Assembly (NCBI GenBank): GCA_958417695.1
Contig: CATZDQ010000047.1
Location: 1 to 10,294 of the forward strand
Source: an uncultured Clostridiaceae bacterium
Lineage (GTDB): Bacteria; Bacillota; Clostridia; TANB77; CAG-508
Length of the DNA: 10,294 nucleotides
Direction of reading: 5' to 3'
Shown: positions 1 through 7,319 of the stretch, piece after piece
Position numbering within the stretch: position 1 is the stretch's first letter
How the letters are laid out: each line of letters opens with the position of its first letter
Notes under the pieces: generated by a model
What the model was told of the DNA's origin: nothing
Seen by the model: the letters and a program-made list of their open reading frames with translations, nothing else
Database searches by the model: none
Translations under genes and position numbers: made by a program

Positions 1-905
1 GAGCAAGTAATTTACCAGATGATACGACAAAACCAGAATTACAATCTTTAAAATTACGAATTAATACAGGAGATACAGGTATCATGGAATTTATCATCTC
101 AGAGAAGGATTATTCTACTGATACAGTAATAGATTGGGGAGACGGAACAGTTCAAAATTACGACGATATCGAAATTATTATGGCTAATAGAAAAAATAAA
201 CAAATACAGTTAGCTTCTATTGCGCCAATTGGAAACTTACAACTAGCACTTGCTCTACCAAGACTAAGGCATACATATACACAAAGTAATAAAGAATATA
301 TAATTACGATTACGGGAACATGGAAACAATTAGAGTTTATGGATAGCGAAGATAATTTATTAGAGGTGCTACAATGGGGAACTACAGGACTAGAAAATAT
401 TAACTTAACAAATTGTTCTTCTTTGAAAAAAATAGCACAACCAAGTAAAAATAGTTTTATTAACATGACAGATTTTAGTTATAGTTTTGCTTCTTGCTCA
501 GAGTTAAGTGCTATACCAGAGAATTTGTTTGCGAATTGCCCTAATGTAACCTCTTTTAGTGATACATTTTCGTATTGTCATGCAATAACGACTATACCAG
601 AAAACTTATTTGCAAATTGTCCAAATGTAATGGATTTTAGTGGCATTTTCAGAGGTTGTTCGAATTTAACAAGTATACCAAAAAACTTATTTGCCAACTG
701 TTTAAAAGTAGAATCTTTTAAAACTACCTTTGCAAATTGTTATAAATTATCTGGAGACCCTATTGCTTTATGGGAGAGGGTTCCTAATGGAGCGACAAAT
801 GGCTATCAAGGAGTACCAGATGGAAGTCGTTGTTATACCAATTCTACAGGCTTAAATAATTATAATAGTATACCAGAATATTGGAGAAATCCATTTCCAT
901 CTTAA
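1..905 (+). CDS. BspA-like leucine-rich-repeat surface protein, 5' partial
   Basis: The frame is open to the window edge (first full codon at base 3), so the N-terminus, including any signal peptide, is missing. The ATG at 84 is internal: it has no good ribosome binding site and the upstream codons read as ordinary protein (ASNLPDDTTKPELQSL). Counting from that Met, residues about 1-35 form a beta-rich stretch with a WGDGT motif, as in PKD-like or surface adhesin modules. Residues about 115-226 are leucine-rich repeats of the BspA/DUF285 type, with the pattern IPENLFANCPNV..F...F..C, including three tandem 27-residue units with two cysteines each. The C-terminal cap (residues 227-273) contains an LWERVP..A..GYQG element and ends in PEYWRNPFPS. 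There is no LPXTG motif or C-terminal membrane anchor. Family knowledge suggests an extracellular binding or adhesion protein, but no ligand can be inferred. A terminator follows directly, and the gene appears unrelated to its downstream neighbours. Confidence 0.75.
   Translation, partial: ASNLPDDTTKPELQSLKLRINTGDTGIMEFIISEKDYSTDTVIDWGDGTVQNYDDIEIIMANRKNKQIQLASIAPIGNLQLALALPRLRHTYTQSNKEYIITITGTWKQLEFMDSEDNLLEVLQWGTTGLENINLTNCSSLKKIAQPSKNSFINMTDFSYSFASCSELSAIPENLFANCPNVTSFSDTFSYCHAITTIPENLFANCPNVMDFSGIFRGCSNLTSIPKNLFANCLKVESFKTTFANCYKLSGDPIALWERVPNGATNGYQGVPDGSRCYTNSTGLNNYNSIPEYWRNPFPS
519..761 (+). repeat. Three tandem 81-bp LRR-coding units
   Basis: Three in-frame units of exactly 27 codons start at 519, 600 and 681. 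Each opens with (E/K)NLFANC, carries a second Cys at unit position 20 and ends in Pro. The first two are the most alike (both begin ENLFANCPNV); the third is more diverged. A shorter, degenerate 24-residue unit precedes them. This is the DUF285-style repeat register of BspA proteins and suggests unit duplication. Confidence 0.8.
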
Positions 906-921
906 TATATAAATAAAAAAT

Positions 922-964
922 AAAGGCATTCTAATTCTGGAATGTCTTTGATTTTATTATTTTA
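922..964 (+). terminator. Intrinsic terminator after the LRR gene
   Basis: The arm AAAGGCATTC (922-931) pairs with GAATGTCTTT (940-949), giving ten pairs with one G-U, around an 8-nt loop. A T-rich tail follows (GATTTTATTATTTTA). It lies 17 nt after the TAA stop. The stem is AT-rich and the tail is interrupted, so efficiency may be moderate. Confidence 0.65.
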
Positions 965-972
965 TAAGAAAT

Positions 973-1001
973 TTGACAATCGTATATTGATAAAATATAA
1001 A
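973..1001 (+). promoter_or_regulatory. Sigma-A-type promoter, distal, reading toward rny
   Basis: A perfect -35 TTGACA (973-978) is followed by a 17-nt spacer and TATAAA (996-1001), a 5/6 match to the -10 consensus. Transcription would start near 1008 and give about 290 nt of leader before rny, or a separate short RNA. No coding sequence of credible length lies immediately downstream. Confidence 0.55.
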
Positions 1002-1179
1002 AATTACAAAAGCTAAACAAAATATAATATTTGCAAAAGGGAGTGGCTTCCTAATATTCAATGTAATTAGAAAAATTCTTTTACATATAGGCAAAAGAAT
1101 GGCTAGGAAAAGTACTAAGAAAAAGCGATGAAAGATAAGGACAGAAGCATTGCAATTTTTAGTAATTCATTAAAATACC
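1002..1179 (+). other. Non-coding leader between two promoters, with small stem-loops
   Basis: I find no convincing gene here on either strand; the open stretches are at most about 20 codons and lack ribosome binding sites. Two local inverted repeats are visible. AGGGAG pairs with CTTCCT across a 3-nt loop (about 1038-1052), and a perfect 8-bp pair ATTCTTTT (1075-1082) / AAAAGAAT (1093-1100) encloses a 10-nt loop. Neither is followed by a T-run, so they are not terminators. If transcribed from the 973-1001 promoter they would sit in the distal part of the rny leader. No recognised riboswitch consensus was seen. Confidence 0.4.
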
Positions 1180-1208
1180 TTGACAGTTGACGAGAATAAA
1201 GATAAAAT
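1180..1208 (+). promoter_or_regulatory. Sigma-A-type promoter, proximal, for rny
   Basis: TTGACA (1180-1185, perfect) is followed by exactly 17 nt and TAAAAT (1203-1208, 5/6 to consensus). The expected start is near 1215, giving a leader of about 85 nt before the chosen rny ATG. This is the strongest promoter-like site in the window and the simplest driver of rny. Confidence 0.75.
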
Positions 1209-1286
1209 AGAATAGGAGACAAAATATATTCTAAAAATGAAAATTAGAGTGATATATATTTATGTACATTGAAAATGAAATAAGAA

Positions 1287-1293
1287 AGAGGTG
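1287..1293 (+). promoter_or_regulatory. Ribosome binding site that decides the rny start
   Basis: AGAGGTG lies 7 nt before the ATG at 1301. The in-frame ATG at 1262 has only a weak purine stretch upstream, and its extra 13 residues would place charged sequence ahead of the membrane anchor. The 1301 start is therefore preferred. Confidence 0.75.
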
Positions 1294-1300
1294 TATAATT

Positions 1301-2842
1301 ATGGAAATCATAATTAATATCGCCGTTTTTCTAATCTCAGCAGTTATTTTCACATTTGTAGGAATTACGATTCGTAAGAAAATAGCAGAATCCAAAATGA
1401 AAAGTGCAGAAAATGAAGCTAAAAGAATTATTGAACTAGCAAATAAAGAAGCAGAAAATAAGAAAAAAGAGGAAATCTTTAAGGCAAAAGAAGAAATCAT
1501 GAATGCTAGAAAAGAATTGGATGAAGAGATTAGAGAAAGAAGAAGCGATATACAAGGGCAAGAAAGACGTTTAATCCAAAAAGAAGAAAATCTTGAAAAA
1601 CGTATGGACCAATTGGAAAGAAAAGAAAAGGAATTAGCAACAAAATTAGAAGAAGCACAAAATAAAAAAGAAGAATTGGATGCTTTGTATGGCAAAGAGA
1701 TGAATGAATTACAACGTATTTCCAGTTTATCTGTGGAACAAGCTAAAACACAATTATTACAAGAAGTAGAAAAACAGATAACCAACGAAAAGGCAGCTTT
1801 AATTAAGGAATTAGACCAAAAAGCAAAGGAAACAGCCGATAAGAATGCTAAAGAAGTCATTGGATATGCCATTCAAAAATGTGCAGCAGACCATACTTCT
1901 GAAACAACTGTATCGATTGTATCTCTTCCAAATGATGATATGAAAGGTAGAATTATTGGTAGAGAAGGTAGAAATATTAAAACCTTAGAAACACTAACAG
2001 GTATTGACTTAATTATCGATGATACACCAGAAGCGGATGTTATTTTTGGTTTTGACCCATTAAGAAGAGAAGTCGCTAAAATTGCTCTTGAAAAATTAAT
2101 TGATGATGGAAGAATTCATCCGGCTAAAATTGAAGAGATGGTGGAAAAAGCAAAAGAAGAATTAGAGACAACCATCAAAGAAGAGGGCGAAAGAGCTGCT
2201 ATGGAAGCTGGTGTAATAGGACTTCATCCAGATATTATAAAACTACTAGGTAAACTAAAATATAGGACAAGTTATGGACAAAATGTATTAAATCATTCTA
2301 TAGAAGTATCTAACCTAGCTAGAATTATGGCAGAAGAATTAGGATTAGACCCTAAAGTAGCCAGAAGAGCAGGTTTATTACATGATATTGGAAAAGCATT
2401 AGACCATGATATGGAAGGTACTCATGTAGAAATTGGTGTAGAAGTATTGAAAAAATATAAAGAAAACGAGATTGTTATCAATGCAGTAGAAGCACACCAT
2501 GGTGATGTAGAGCCAAAATCAATAGAAGCTGTTTTAGTACAAGCCGCAGATGCTATTTCTGCTTCTAGACCTGGAGCTAGAAGAGAAACATTAGAAGCCT
2601 ATATCAAGAGACTTGAAAAACTAGAAGAAATTGCAGATTCCTTCGAAGGTGTAGACAAATCCTTTGCTATCCAAGCAGGACGTGAAGTAAGAATTGTAGT
2701 AAAGCCTGAGAAAATCTCTGATAGTCAAATGACTTTAATGGCTAGAGATGTAGCTAAAAAAGTAGAAGAAGAAATGGATTATCCAGGACAAATTAAAGTA
2801 AATATTATTAGAGAAACAAGAGTTATAGAATACGCAAAATAA
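1301..2842 (+). CDS. rny: Ribonuclease Y (membrane-anchored endoribonuclease)
   Basis: RNase Y is the main initiating endonuclease of mRNA decay in Firmicutes. It cuts single-stranded, AU-rich RNA at the inner face of the membrane, often with degradosome partners. From the 1301 start the protein is 513 residues, close to the 520 of B. subtilis. In order: an N-terminal membrane segment (about 2-24, MEIIINIAVFLISAVIF...), a long Lys/Glu-rich coiled coil (about 25-190), a KH domain with GRIIGREGRN at 216-225, and an HD phosphohydrolase domain with the metal-binding His-Asp at 361-362 in LLHDIGKALDHD. A second histidine motif, EAHHGD, follows. The C-terminus ends normally (VIEYAK). An in-frame ATG 39 bp upstream would add 13 residues but lacks a good binding site. 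The gene appears monocistronic, with its own promoter (1180-1208) and terminator (2851-2888). No key residue is missing. Confidence 0.97.
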   Translation: MEIIINIAVFLISAVIFTFVGITIRKKIAESKMKSAENEAKRIIELANKEAENKKKEEIFKAKEEIMNARKELDEEIRERRSDIQGQERRLIQKEENLEKRMDQLERKEKELATKLEEAQNKKEELDALYGKEMNELQRISSLSVEQAKTQLLQEVEKQITNEKAALIKELDQKAKETADKNAKEVIGYAIQKCAADHTSETTVSIVSLPNDDMKGRIIGREGRNIKTLETLTGIDLIIDDTPEADVIFGFDPLRREVAKIALEKLIDDGRIHPAKIEEMVEKAKEELETTIKEEGERAAMEAGVIGLHPDIIKLLGKLKYRTSYGQNVLNHSIEVSNLARIMAEELGLDPKVARRAGLLHDIGKALDHDMEGTHVEIGVEVLKKYKENEIVINAVEAHHGDVEPKSIEAVLVQAADAISASRPGARRETLEAYIKRLEKLEEIADSFEGVDKSFAIQAGREVRIVVKPEKISDSQMTLMARDVAKKVEEEMDYPGQIKVNIIRETRVIEYAK

Positions 2843-2850
2843 AAAAGAGA

Positions 2851-2888
2851 AGAAATTAATTTAGAAATAAATTAGTTTCTTTTTTTTT
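2851..2888 (+). terminator. Intrinsic terminator of rny, GAAA loop
   Basis: AGAAATTAATTTA (2851-2863) pairs with TAAATTAGTTTCT (2868-2880), giving 13 pairs with one G-U, closed by a GAAA tetraloop. Eight T residues (2881-2888) follow at once. It begins 8 nt after the stop codon. The stem is AT-rich but long, and the T-run is uninterrupted. Confidence 0.88.
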
Positions 2889-2904
2889 GCTTTTCTTGGA
2901 AAAT

Positions 2905-2932
2905 TTGCTTTTTTTTAAAACTATGTTAAAAT
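2905..2932 (+). promoter_or_regulatory. Extended -10 promoter for the PBP gene
   Basis: TTGCTT (2905-2910) is followed by a 16-nt spacer and TAAAAT (2927-2932). A TG dinucleotide one base before the -10 (2924-2925) makes an extended -10 element, which compensates for the imperfect -35. The expected start near 2939 gives a leader of about 125 nt before the ATG at 3064. Confidence 0.6.
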
Positions 2933-3031
2933 AAGAGAAGCTAGAATAAAATAGAAGAGAAATGGTATGAAGAAAACCTTAAAATTTTCTAAAAAACCTT
3001 TATCTTTTTACAAATATATAATATAATAAGC

Positions 3032-3045
3032 GCATAAATTTATGC
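3032..3045 (+). promoter_or_regulatory. Perfect 14-bp palindrome just upstream of the PBP ribosome binding site
   Basis: GCATAAATTTATGC is identical to its own reverse complement. It ends one base before the AAGGAGG at 3047. As DNA it could be an operator for a dimeric regulator. As RNA it would fold poorly as a hairpin because there is no loop, although with the central bases opened it could affect ribosome access. Function is inferred only from shape and position. Confidence 0.4.
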
Positions 3046-3046
3046 C

Positions 3047-3053
3047 AAGGAGG
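3047..3053 (+). promoter_or_regulatory. Near-perfect Shine-Dalgarno for the PBP gene
   Basis: AAGGAGG lies 10 nt before the ATG at 3064, the strongest ribosome binding site in the window. It fixes the start of the PBP and predicts efficient translation unless the adjacent palindrome is occupied. Confidence 0.85.
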
Positions 3054-3063
3054 AGTTTTTTAA

Positions 3064-5793
3064 ATGAGTAAAAATAGTGGCAAAAAATCAAAGAAGGTTA
3101 CTACAAAGAAAAAAGAAATAGATAAGACAAAACCATATAAGATTGAACCAAGTAAAAAATCCAAAAAGAATAAGGAAACAGACGAACAAACCAAGGTAAT
3201 AAAAAACGGAGAAGTCGTAAAAAAAGGCAAAAAGGGAAAAGTAAAAAAACATAAAGTTTTAAAAAGAGTGATTTTAGCTATCTTTATCCTTCTTTTCATA
3301 CTAGGTATCGTTGCAGCAGGAATTGTCGCTGGAATATTTTTTAGTGATAAATATAAAATGACAGCAGAAGATTTAACCATTAATAAAATGAACTCGACTG
3401 TAAAAGACGCAGATGGTAATGTTATTGCAACACTTGCCGGTGAAGAAAATAGAAAACCAATTGGACTAGAGGAAATGCCAATCTATTTACCAAAAGCATT
3501 TATTGCAATTGAAGACAAACGTTTCTATGATCATGGCGCTGTCGATATCGGAAGAACAGCGTATGCGGCTATTACCTATGTTTTAAAAGGTGGAAAAGGT
3601 GCTTCTTTTGGAGGAAGTACAATAACCCAACAATTAATCAAAAATTTATATGATGATGATGAACGTTCTGGATTTGCAGGTATTGAGAGAAAAATCAGAG
3701 AGATGGCACGTGCTTACAATTTAGAGAAAGTAGCATCTAAAGACCAAATATTAGAGACCTACTTAAACTATATCTATTTTGGTGGCTATAAAGATGGTGT
3801 CGATGTTATGGGAGTAGAAGTAGCATCCGAATATTATTTTTCAAAATCTGCTAAAGACTTAACCGTAGCACAAGCTGCATTTTTAGCAGGTATCAATAAT
3901 ACACCAAACAGTTACTATCCATTTGATCCAGAAGAGGACCATACAGAATTAATTCAGAAAAGGACCAAAACAGTTATTGGAGAATTAAAAAGCCAAGGGT
4001 ATATTTCAGAAGAAGAATATGTGGCAGCCATTGCGGAAGTAGAAGCAGGTCTTGCTTTCAAAAAAGGAAATGTAAGTAATGCAAGTACCTATTCCTATCA
4101 TACAGCAGCTGCTATTGAACAAGTCATTAAAGATTTAATGGCACAAGAAGAAGACCTATCTTATAAAGCGGCAAGAGCAAGAGTATATAGTAATGGATAT
4201 GTAATTCATACGACACAAAAAACAGAAATCCAGAATAGAATGGAAGAAGAGTATGCAAAATCTAAATACATTAAAAGTGGAAAGCAAAAAGATAAAGCCG
4301 GAAATTTAATCAATAGTCATACCCAGTCAGCTATGGTTATCATTGACCATACCACAGGGCAAGTAGTCGGTACAATGGGCGGACTAGGAACCGATGTAAA
4401 TGCTTTAGGCTTAAACAGAGCAACTCAAGGAACTAAGCAAACCGGTTCTTCTATGAAACCATTAGCAGCTGTAGCACCTGCATTAGAAAAAGGTATTATT
4501 ACAGCAGGAACGGTTTATGATGATTCTGCAACAGATTTTGGTGGTGGTTATAAACCACACAACTCTGGAAGTTTTAAAGGTTTAATGACAGTAAGACAAG
4601 GTATTGAAGTTTCTTCTAATATTGTAAATTTAAAAATTATGAGAGAATTAGGGCCAGATAATGGTGTTGCTTTCTTAAAGAAACTAGGTATTACAGTAGA
4701 TAGTAATTATAAACCAGATATTACATTAGCTTTGGGAACCATGAATGTGAGTCCTTTAGAAATGGCTGCTGCTTATGCTGCTATTGCTAATGATGGTGAA
4801 TATATTACGCCAATCTTTTACACAAAAGTAGAAGACCATAGTGGAGAAGTAGTAGTAGAAGCAAAACAAGAAAAAACTAGAGTCATGTCCTCTGCTAATG
4901 CTTACCTTATGAAGTCTATCTTAACATCACCAGTTACTGGAAATGGAGGAACGGCTACCTTATGTAGAATTTCTGGTATGGATGTAGGTGCTAAAACTGG
5001 TTCTACCGATAGTTATGCAGATAGATGGCTTTGTGGACTTACACCATATTATACAGCAGCTACTTGGTTTGGCTTTGATATTACAGAAAATCCAGTATTT
5101 AGTGGAAATCAAGCCGCAAACATTTGGGCAGCCATTATGAGAGATGTACATAAATCTTTACCAAATAAACGATTTGAAAAGCCAAGCAATGTAGTAGGTG
5201 TGAAAATTTGCTTAGACTCTGGATGTGTAGCAACAGCTTCTTGTACAAGAACAACCACAGAATATTTTGTAAAAGGAACCGTACCAGATGCCTGTGAAGG
5301 TCATAAAAAATTAAAAATTTGTAAAGATACAGGAAAGATTGCTAATGAATATTGTACCAATACAGAAGAAAAAACATTTTTAGTAAAACCAGAAAAAGAA
5401 AATAAAAAATTATGGACGACATCAGATGGTGGAAAGTATGATATTCCAACAGAAACTTGTACGGAACATAAAAAGCCAGAAGTAGAGCAAATAGAAGTAA
5501 TTAATGTAGTTGGAAAGAAATTAGCAGATGCTAAAAAGGCATTAGAAGGCAAAGGTCTAAAAGTAGCCATCAAATATGATACAGATAAAAATAAAGCAGA
5601 TGGTATTGTACTAAAACAAAGTACAAAAGCAGGTGATAAAGTGGATAAAGGAAGTACCATTACTTTAACGGTTAATAAAAAAGAAGATAGTTCTAAGAAT
5701 AATACAATCAATAATACCACGAACCAAAATACAACCAATACCAATACAGCAGGTGGCAATACACAAACTAATACCAATGATGATAATACATAA
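3064..5793 (+). CDS. ponA: Class A penicillin-binding protein (PBP1A type) with PASTA domain
   Basis: This bifunctional peptidoglycan synthase polymerises lipid II glycan strands and cross-links their stem peptides outside the membrane. The 909 residues comprise, in order: a Lys-rich cytoplasmic tail (1-68); one membrane segment (about 69-93); a GT51 glycosyltransferase with catalytic E150 in EDKRFYDHG (150-158), GGSTITQQLIKNL (183-195), an ERKIREMARAYNLEK motif and KDQILETYLNYIYFG; and a transpeptidase with nucleophile S462 in SSMK (462-465), SSN (517-519) and KTG (644-646). These are followed by a cysteine-rich linker (Cys at 716, 721, 727, 744, 753, 764 and 799), one PASTA domain (about 810-872) and an Asn/Thr-rich tail. 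All catalytic motifs are intact. PASTA domains bind peptidoglycan or muropeptides in related proteins. The gene has its own promoter and a hairpin after its stop. The symbol is family-level, since related genes are also called mrcA or pbp1A. Confidence 0.96.
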   Translation: MSKNSGKKSKKVTTKKKEIDKTKPYKIEPSKKSKKNKETDEQTKVIKNGEVVKKGKKGKVKKHKVLKRVILAIFILLFILGIVAAGIVAGIFFSDKYKMTAEDLTINKMNSTVKDADGNVIATLAGEENRKPIGLEEMPIYLPKAFIAIEDKRFYDHGAVDIGRTAYAAITYVLKGGKGASFGGSTITQQLIKNLYDDDERSGFAGIERKIREMARAYNLEKVASKDQILETYLNYIYFGGYKDGVDVMGVEVASEYYFSKSAKDLTVAQAAFLAGINNTPNSYYPFDPEEDHTELIQKRTKTVIGELKSQGYISEEEYVAAIAEVEAGLAFKKGNVSNASTYSYHTAAAIEQVIKDLMAQEEDLSYKAARARVYSNGYVIHTTQKTEIQNRMEEEYAKSKYIKSGKQKDKAGNLINSHTQSAMVIIDHTTGQVVGTMGGLGTDVNALGLNRATQGTKQTGSSMKPLAAVAPALEKGIITAGTVYDDSATDFGGGYKPHNSGSFKGLMTVRQGIEVSSNIVNLKIMRELGPDNGVAFLKKLGITVDSNYKPDITLALGTMNVSPLEMAAAYAAIANDGEYITPIFYTKVEDHSGEVVVEAKQEKTRVMSSANAYLMKSILTSPVTGNGGTATLCRISGMDVGAKTGSTDSYADRWLCGLTPYYTAATWFGFDITENPVFSGNQAANIWAAIMRDVHKSLPNKRFEKPSNVVGVKICLDSGCVATASCTRTTTEYFVKGTVPDACEGHKKLKICKDTGKIANEYCTNTEEKTFLVKPEKENKKLWTTSDGGKYDIPTETCTEHKKPEVEQIEVINVVGKKLADAKKALEGKGLKVAIKYDTDKNKADGIVLKQSTKAGDKVDKGSTITLTVNKKEDSSKNNTINNTTNQNTTNTNTAGGNTQTNTNDDNT
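5686..5790 (+). repeat. Low-complexity Asn/Thr-coding tail of the PBP gene
   Basis: Residues 875-909 are almost entirely Asn, Thr, Asp, Gly and Gln, encoded by AAT, ACC, ACA and AAC codons with recurring AATACC and AATACA motifs. It is likely a disordered extracellular tail. The short recurring motifs suggest length variation between strains by slippage, which is inference. Confidence 0.7.
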
Positions 5794-5806
5794 AAGAAAA
5801 ATTCTA

Positions 5807-5843
5807 AGGAAAATGGGAGAAACATCAATTTCCCCATTTTTCT
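5807..5843 (+). terminator. Strong hairpin between the PBP gene and cysS; terminator or attenuating processing signal
   Basis: AGGAAAATGGG (5807-5817) pairs with CCCATTTTTCT (5833-5843), with one G-U. After a bulged A, GAAA (5819-5822) pairs with TTTC (5829-5832), leaving the 6-nt loop CATCAA. The five T residues lie inside the right arm and CTACAG follows, so the usual free T-tail is missing. It could terminate if only the inner stem forms, leaving the T residues as tail, or it could allow read-through into cysS, whose ATG is only 27 nt further on. Confidence 0.5.
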
Positions 5844-5870
5844 ACAGATAGGATTAGAAAGGAAATAATA

Positions 5871-7271
5871 ATGTCATTAAAATTATATAATACATTAACT
5901 AGACAAAAAGAAGATTTTAAGCCTTTACAAGACCATGAGGTACGCATATATTCTTGTGGCCCAACAGTTTACAGCTATGCACATATAGGTAACTTTAGAG
6001 CATATGTGTTTATGGATAATTTAAGAAGGGTGCTAAAATATAATGGTTATACTTTAAAGCATGTCATGAACATTACAGATGTTGGTCATTTAGAATCAGA
6101 TGCAGATGAAGGGGAAGACAAAATGGAAAAAGCTGCTAGGAGAGAAAATAAAGACCCTTATGAAATTGCTAGCTATTATACAGATATATTTTTCAGAGAT
6201 ATGGGAAGACTATGTATAGAAACACCAGAGATTATTGCTAAAGCAACTGACCATATTGCCGATATGTTAGAATTTGTAAAAACATTAGTTGCTAAAGATT
6301 TTGCCTATGAAACTTCTAAAGGTATTTATTTTGATATTTCAAAATTAGACCGCTATCCTATATTATCTAATCGTAAATTAGATGACCAAATAGCAGGTGC
6401 TAGAGTGGATGTGGACCCAGAAAAGAGAAATCCTTACGATTTTGCTTTATGGATTAAAGCACCAGAAAATCATATTATGAAATGGGAAAGTCCTTGGGGA
6501 CTATCCTATCCAGGCTGGCATATTGAATGTTCAGCTATGGGAAGAAAATATTTGGGCGATGAATTTGATATTCATACAGGGGGTGTAGACCATATACCCA
6601 CTCATCATGAAAATGAAATTGCACAAAGTAAAGGTTGTACAGGAAAGATTCCAGCCAAAACTTGGATGCATGTAGAATTCTTACAAGTAGATGGTGGAAA
6701 AATGTCAAAGAGTTTAGGAAATGTTTATACACTAGACCAATTGCAAGAAAAGGGAATAGAACCATTAGCCTATAAATTATTTTGCTATACGGCTCATTAT
6801 AGAACCAAATTAAACTTTACTTTTGAAAGTGCGCTTTCTGCACAAAAAGCTTTAAATCGATTAAGAGAAGGATATTTAAAGCAAGAAGAAGGAAGAGAGG
6901 AAGTTTCAGAAGACGTATTAAGAGATTATCAAAATCGATTTGAGGAAGCGATTAATGATGATTTAAATATGCCATTAGCTATGGGAATTGTTTGGGAAGT
7001 GGTACGTAATGAAATAAAATCAAAACAATTTGCTCAATTATTGTTACAATTTGATGAGGTATTAGGACTAGATTTAAAAGAGGCTCAAAAACAATTAGCA
7101 AAGCATGCTTCTTTAGAATTACCAGCAGAAATCCAAAATTTATTAGAACAAAGAAAACAAGCAAGAGAAAATAAAGATTGGGCTATGTCTGACCAAATCA
7201 GAGATGTTTTAAAAGAAAAAGGTTATATGGTAAAAGATACCAAAGAAGGTATGTGTATAGAAAAAATATAA
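5871..7271 (+). CDS. cysS: Cysteinyl-tRNA synthetase
   Basis: This class I aminoacyl-tRNA synthetase charges tRNA-Cys with cysteine using ATP in the cytoplasm. The 466 residues match the usual length (461 in E. coli). The Rossmann-fold signature is HIGN at 38-41, and KMSKS lies at 277-281 in GGKMSKSLGN. The zinc ligands that select cysteine are all present as C29, C220, H245 and E249; the last three are offset by +11 from the E. coli ligands C209, H234 and E238. The C-terminal helical and anticodon-binding region is complete. The start is supported by AAAGGA 7 nt upstream. No T-box leader, common before cysS in Firmicutes, fits in the 77-nt gap. No clear promoter was seen either, so transcription may come by read-through from the PBP gene or from an unrecognised site. 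It heads a probable transcript with the next two genes. Confidence 0.97.
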   Translation: MSLKLYNTLTRQKEDFKPLQDHEVRIYSCGPTVYSYAHIGNFRAYVFMDNLRRVLKYNGYTLKHVMNITDVGHLESDADEGEDKMEKAARRENKDPYEIASYYTDIFFRDMGRLCIETPEIIAKATDHIADMLEFVKTLVAKDFAYETSKGIYFDISKLDRYPILSNRKLDDQIAGARVDVDPEKRNPYDFALWIKAPENHIMKWESPWGLSYPGWHIECSAMGRKYLGDEFDIHTGGVDHIPTHHENEIAQSKGCTGKIPAKTWMHVEFLQVDGGKMSKSLGNVYTLDQLQEKGIEPLAYKLFCYTAHYRTKLNFTFESALSAQKALNRLREGYLKQEEGREEVSEDVLRDYQNRFEEAINDDLNMPLAMGIVWEVVRNEIKSKQFAQLLLQFDEVLGLDLKEAQKQLAKHASLELPAEIQNLLEQRKQARENKDWAMSDQIRDVLKEKGYMVKDTKEGMCIEKI

Positions 7272-7319
7272 GCTTACGAATAAATTTAGACAAAGTAGGA
7301 AAAATAAGGAGAGCAAAAG

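Noticed and set aside
1262..1300. Upstream in-frame ATG as the rny start
   Set aside because: It has a weak binding site and would put 13 charged residues ahead of the membrane anchor; the 1301 ATG has AGAGGTG at ideal spacing and gives the usual family length.
1231..1872. Long minus-strand open frame opposite the start of rny
   Set aside because: It is a shadow of the Lys/Glu-rich coiled-coil codons of rny, giving a Ser/Phe/Leu-rich product with no recognisable domain. rny is certain on the other strand.
2967..3026. 19-codon frame (MKKTLKFSKKPLSFYKYII) upstream of the PBP gene
   Set aside because: It is very short, its only upstream purine stretch is poorly placed, and there is no sign of selection. 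A leader peptide cannot be excluded but is not supported.
3017..3027. Overlapping TATAAT boxes as a second PBP promoter
   Set aside because: The AT-rich repeat gives TATAAT by chance, and no -35 resembling TTGACA lies 16-18 nt upstream.
5301..5837. Minus-strand open frame opposite the PBP C-terminus
   Set aside because: Its Val/Leu/Phe-rich composition is what the reverse complement of Asn/Thr/Lys codons gives; there is no family resemblance and it overlaps the PASTA coding region.
5794..5870. T-box riboswitch before cysS
   Set aside because: The gap is only 77 nt and lacks the conserved T-box bulge sequence and the specifier stem.
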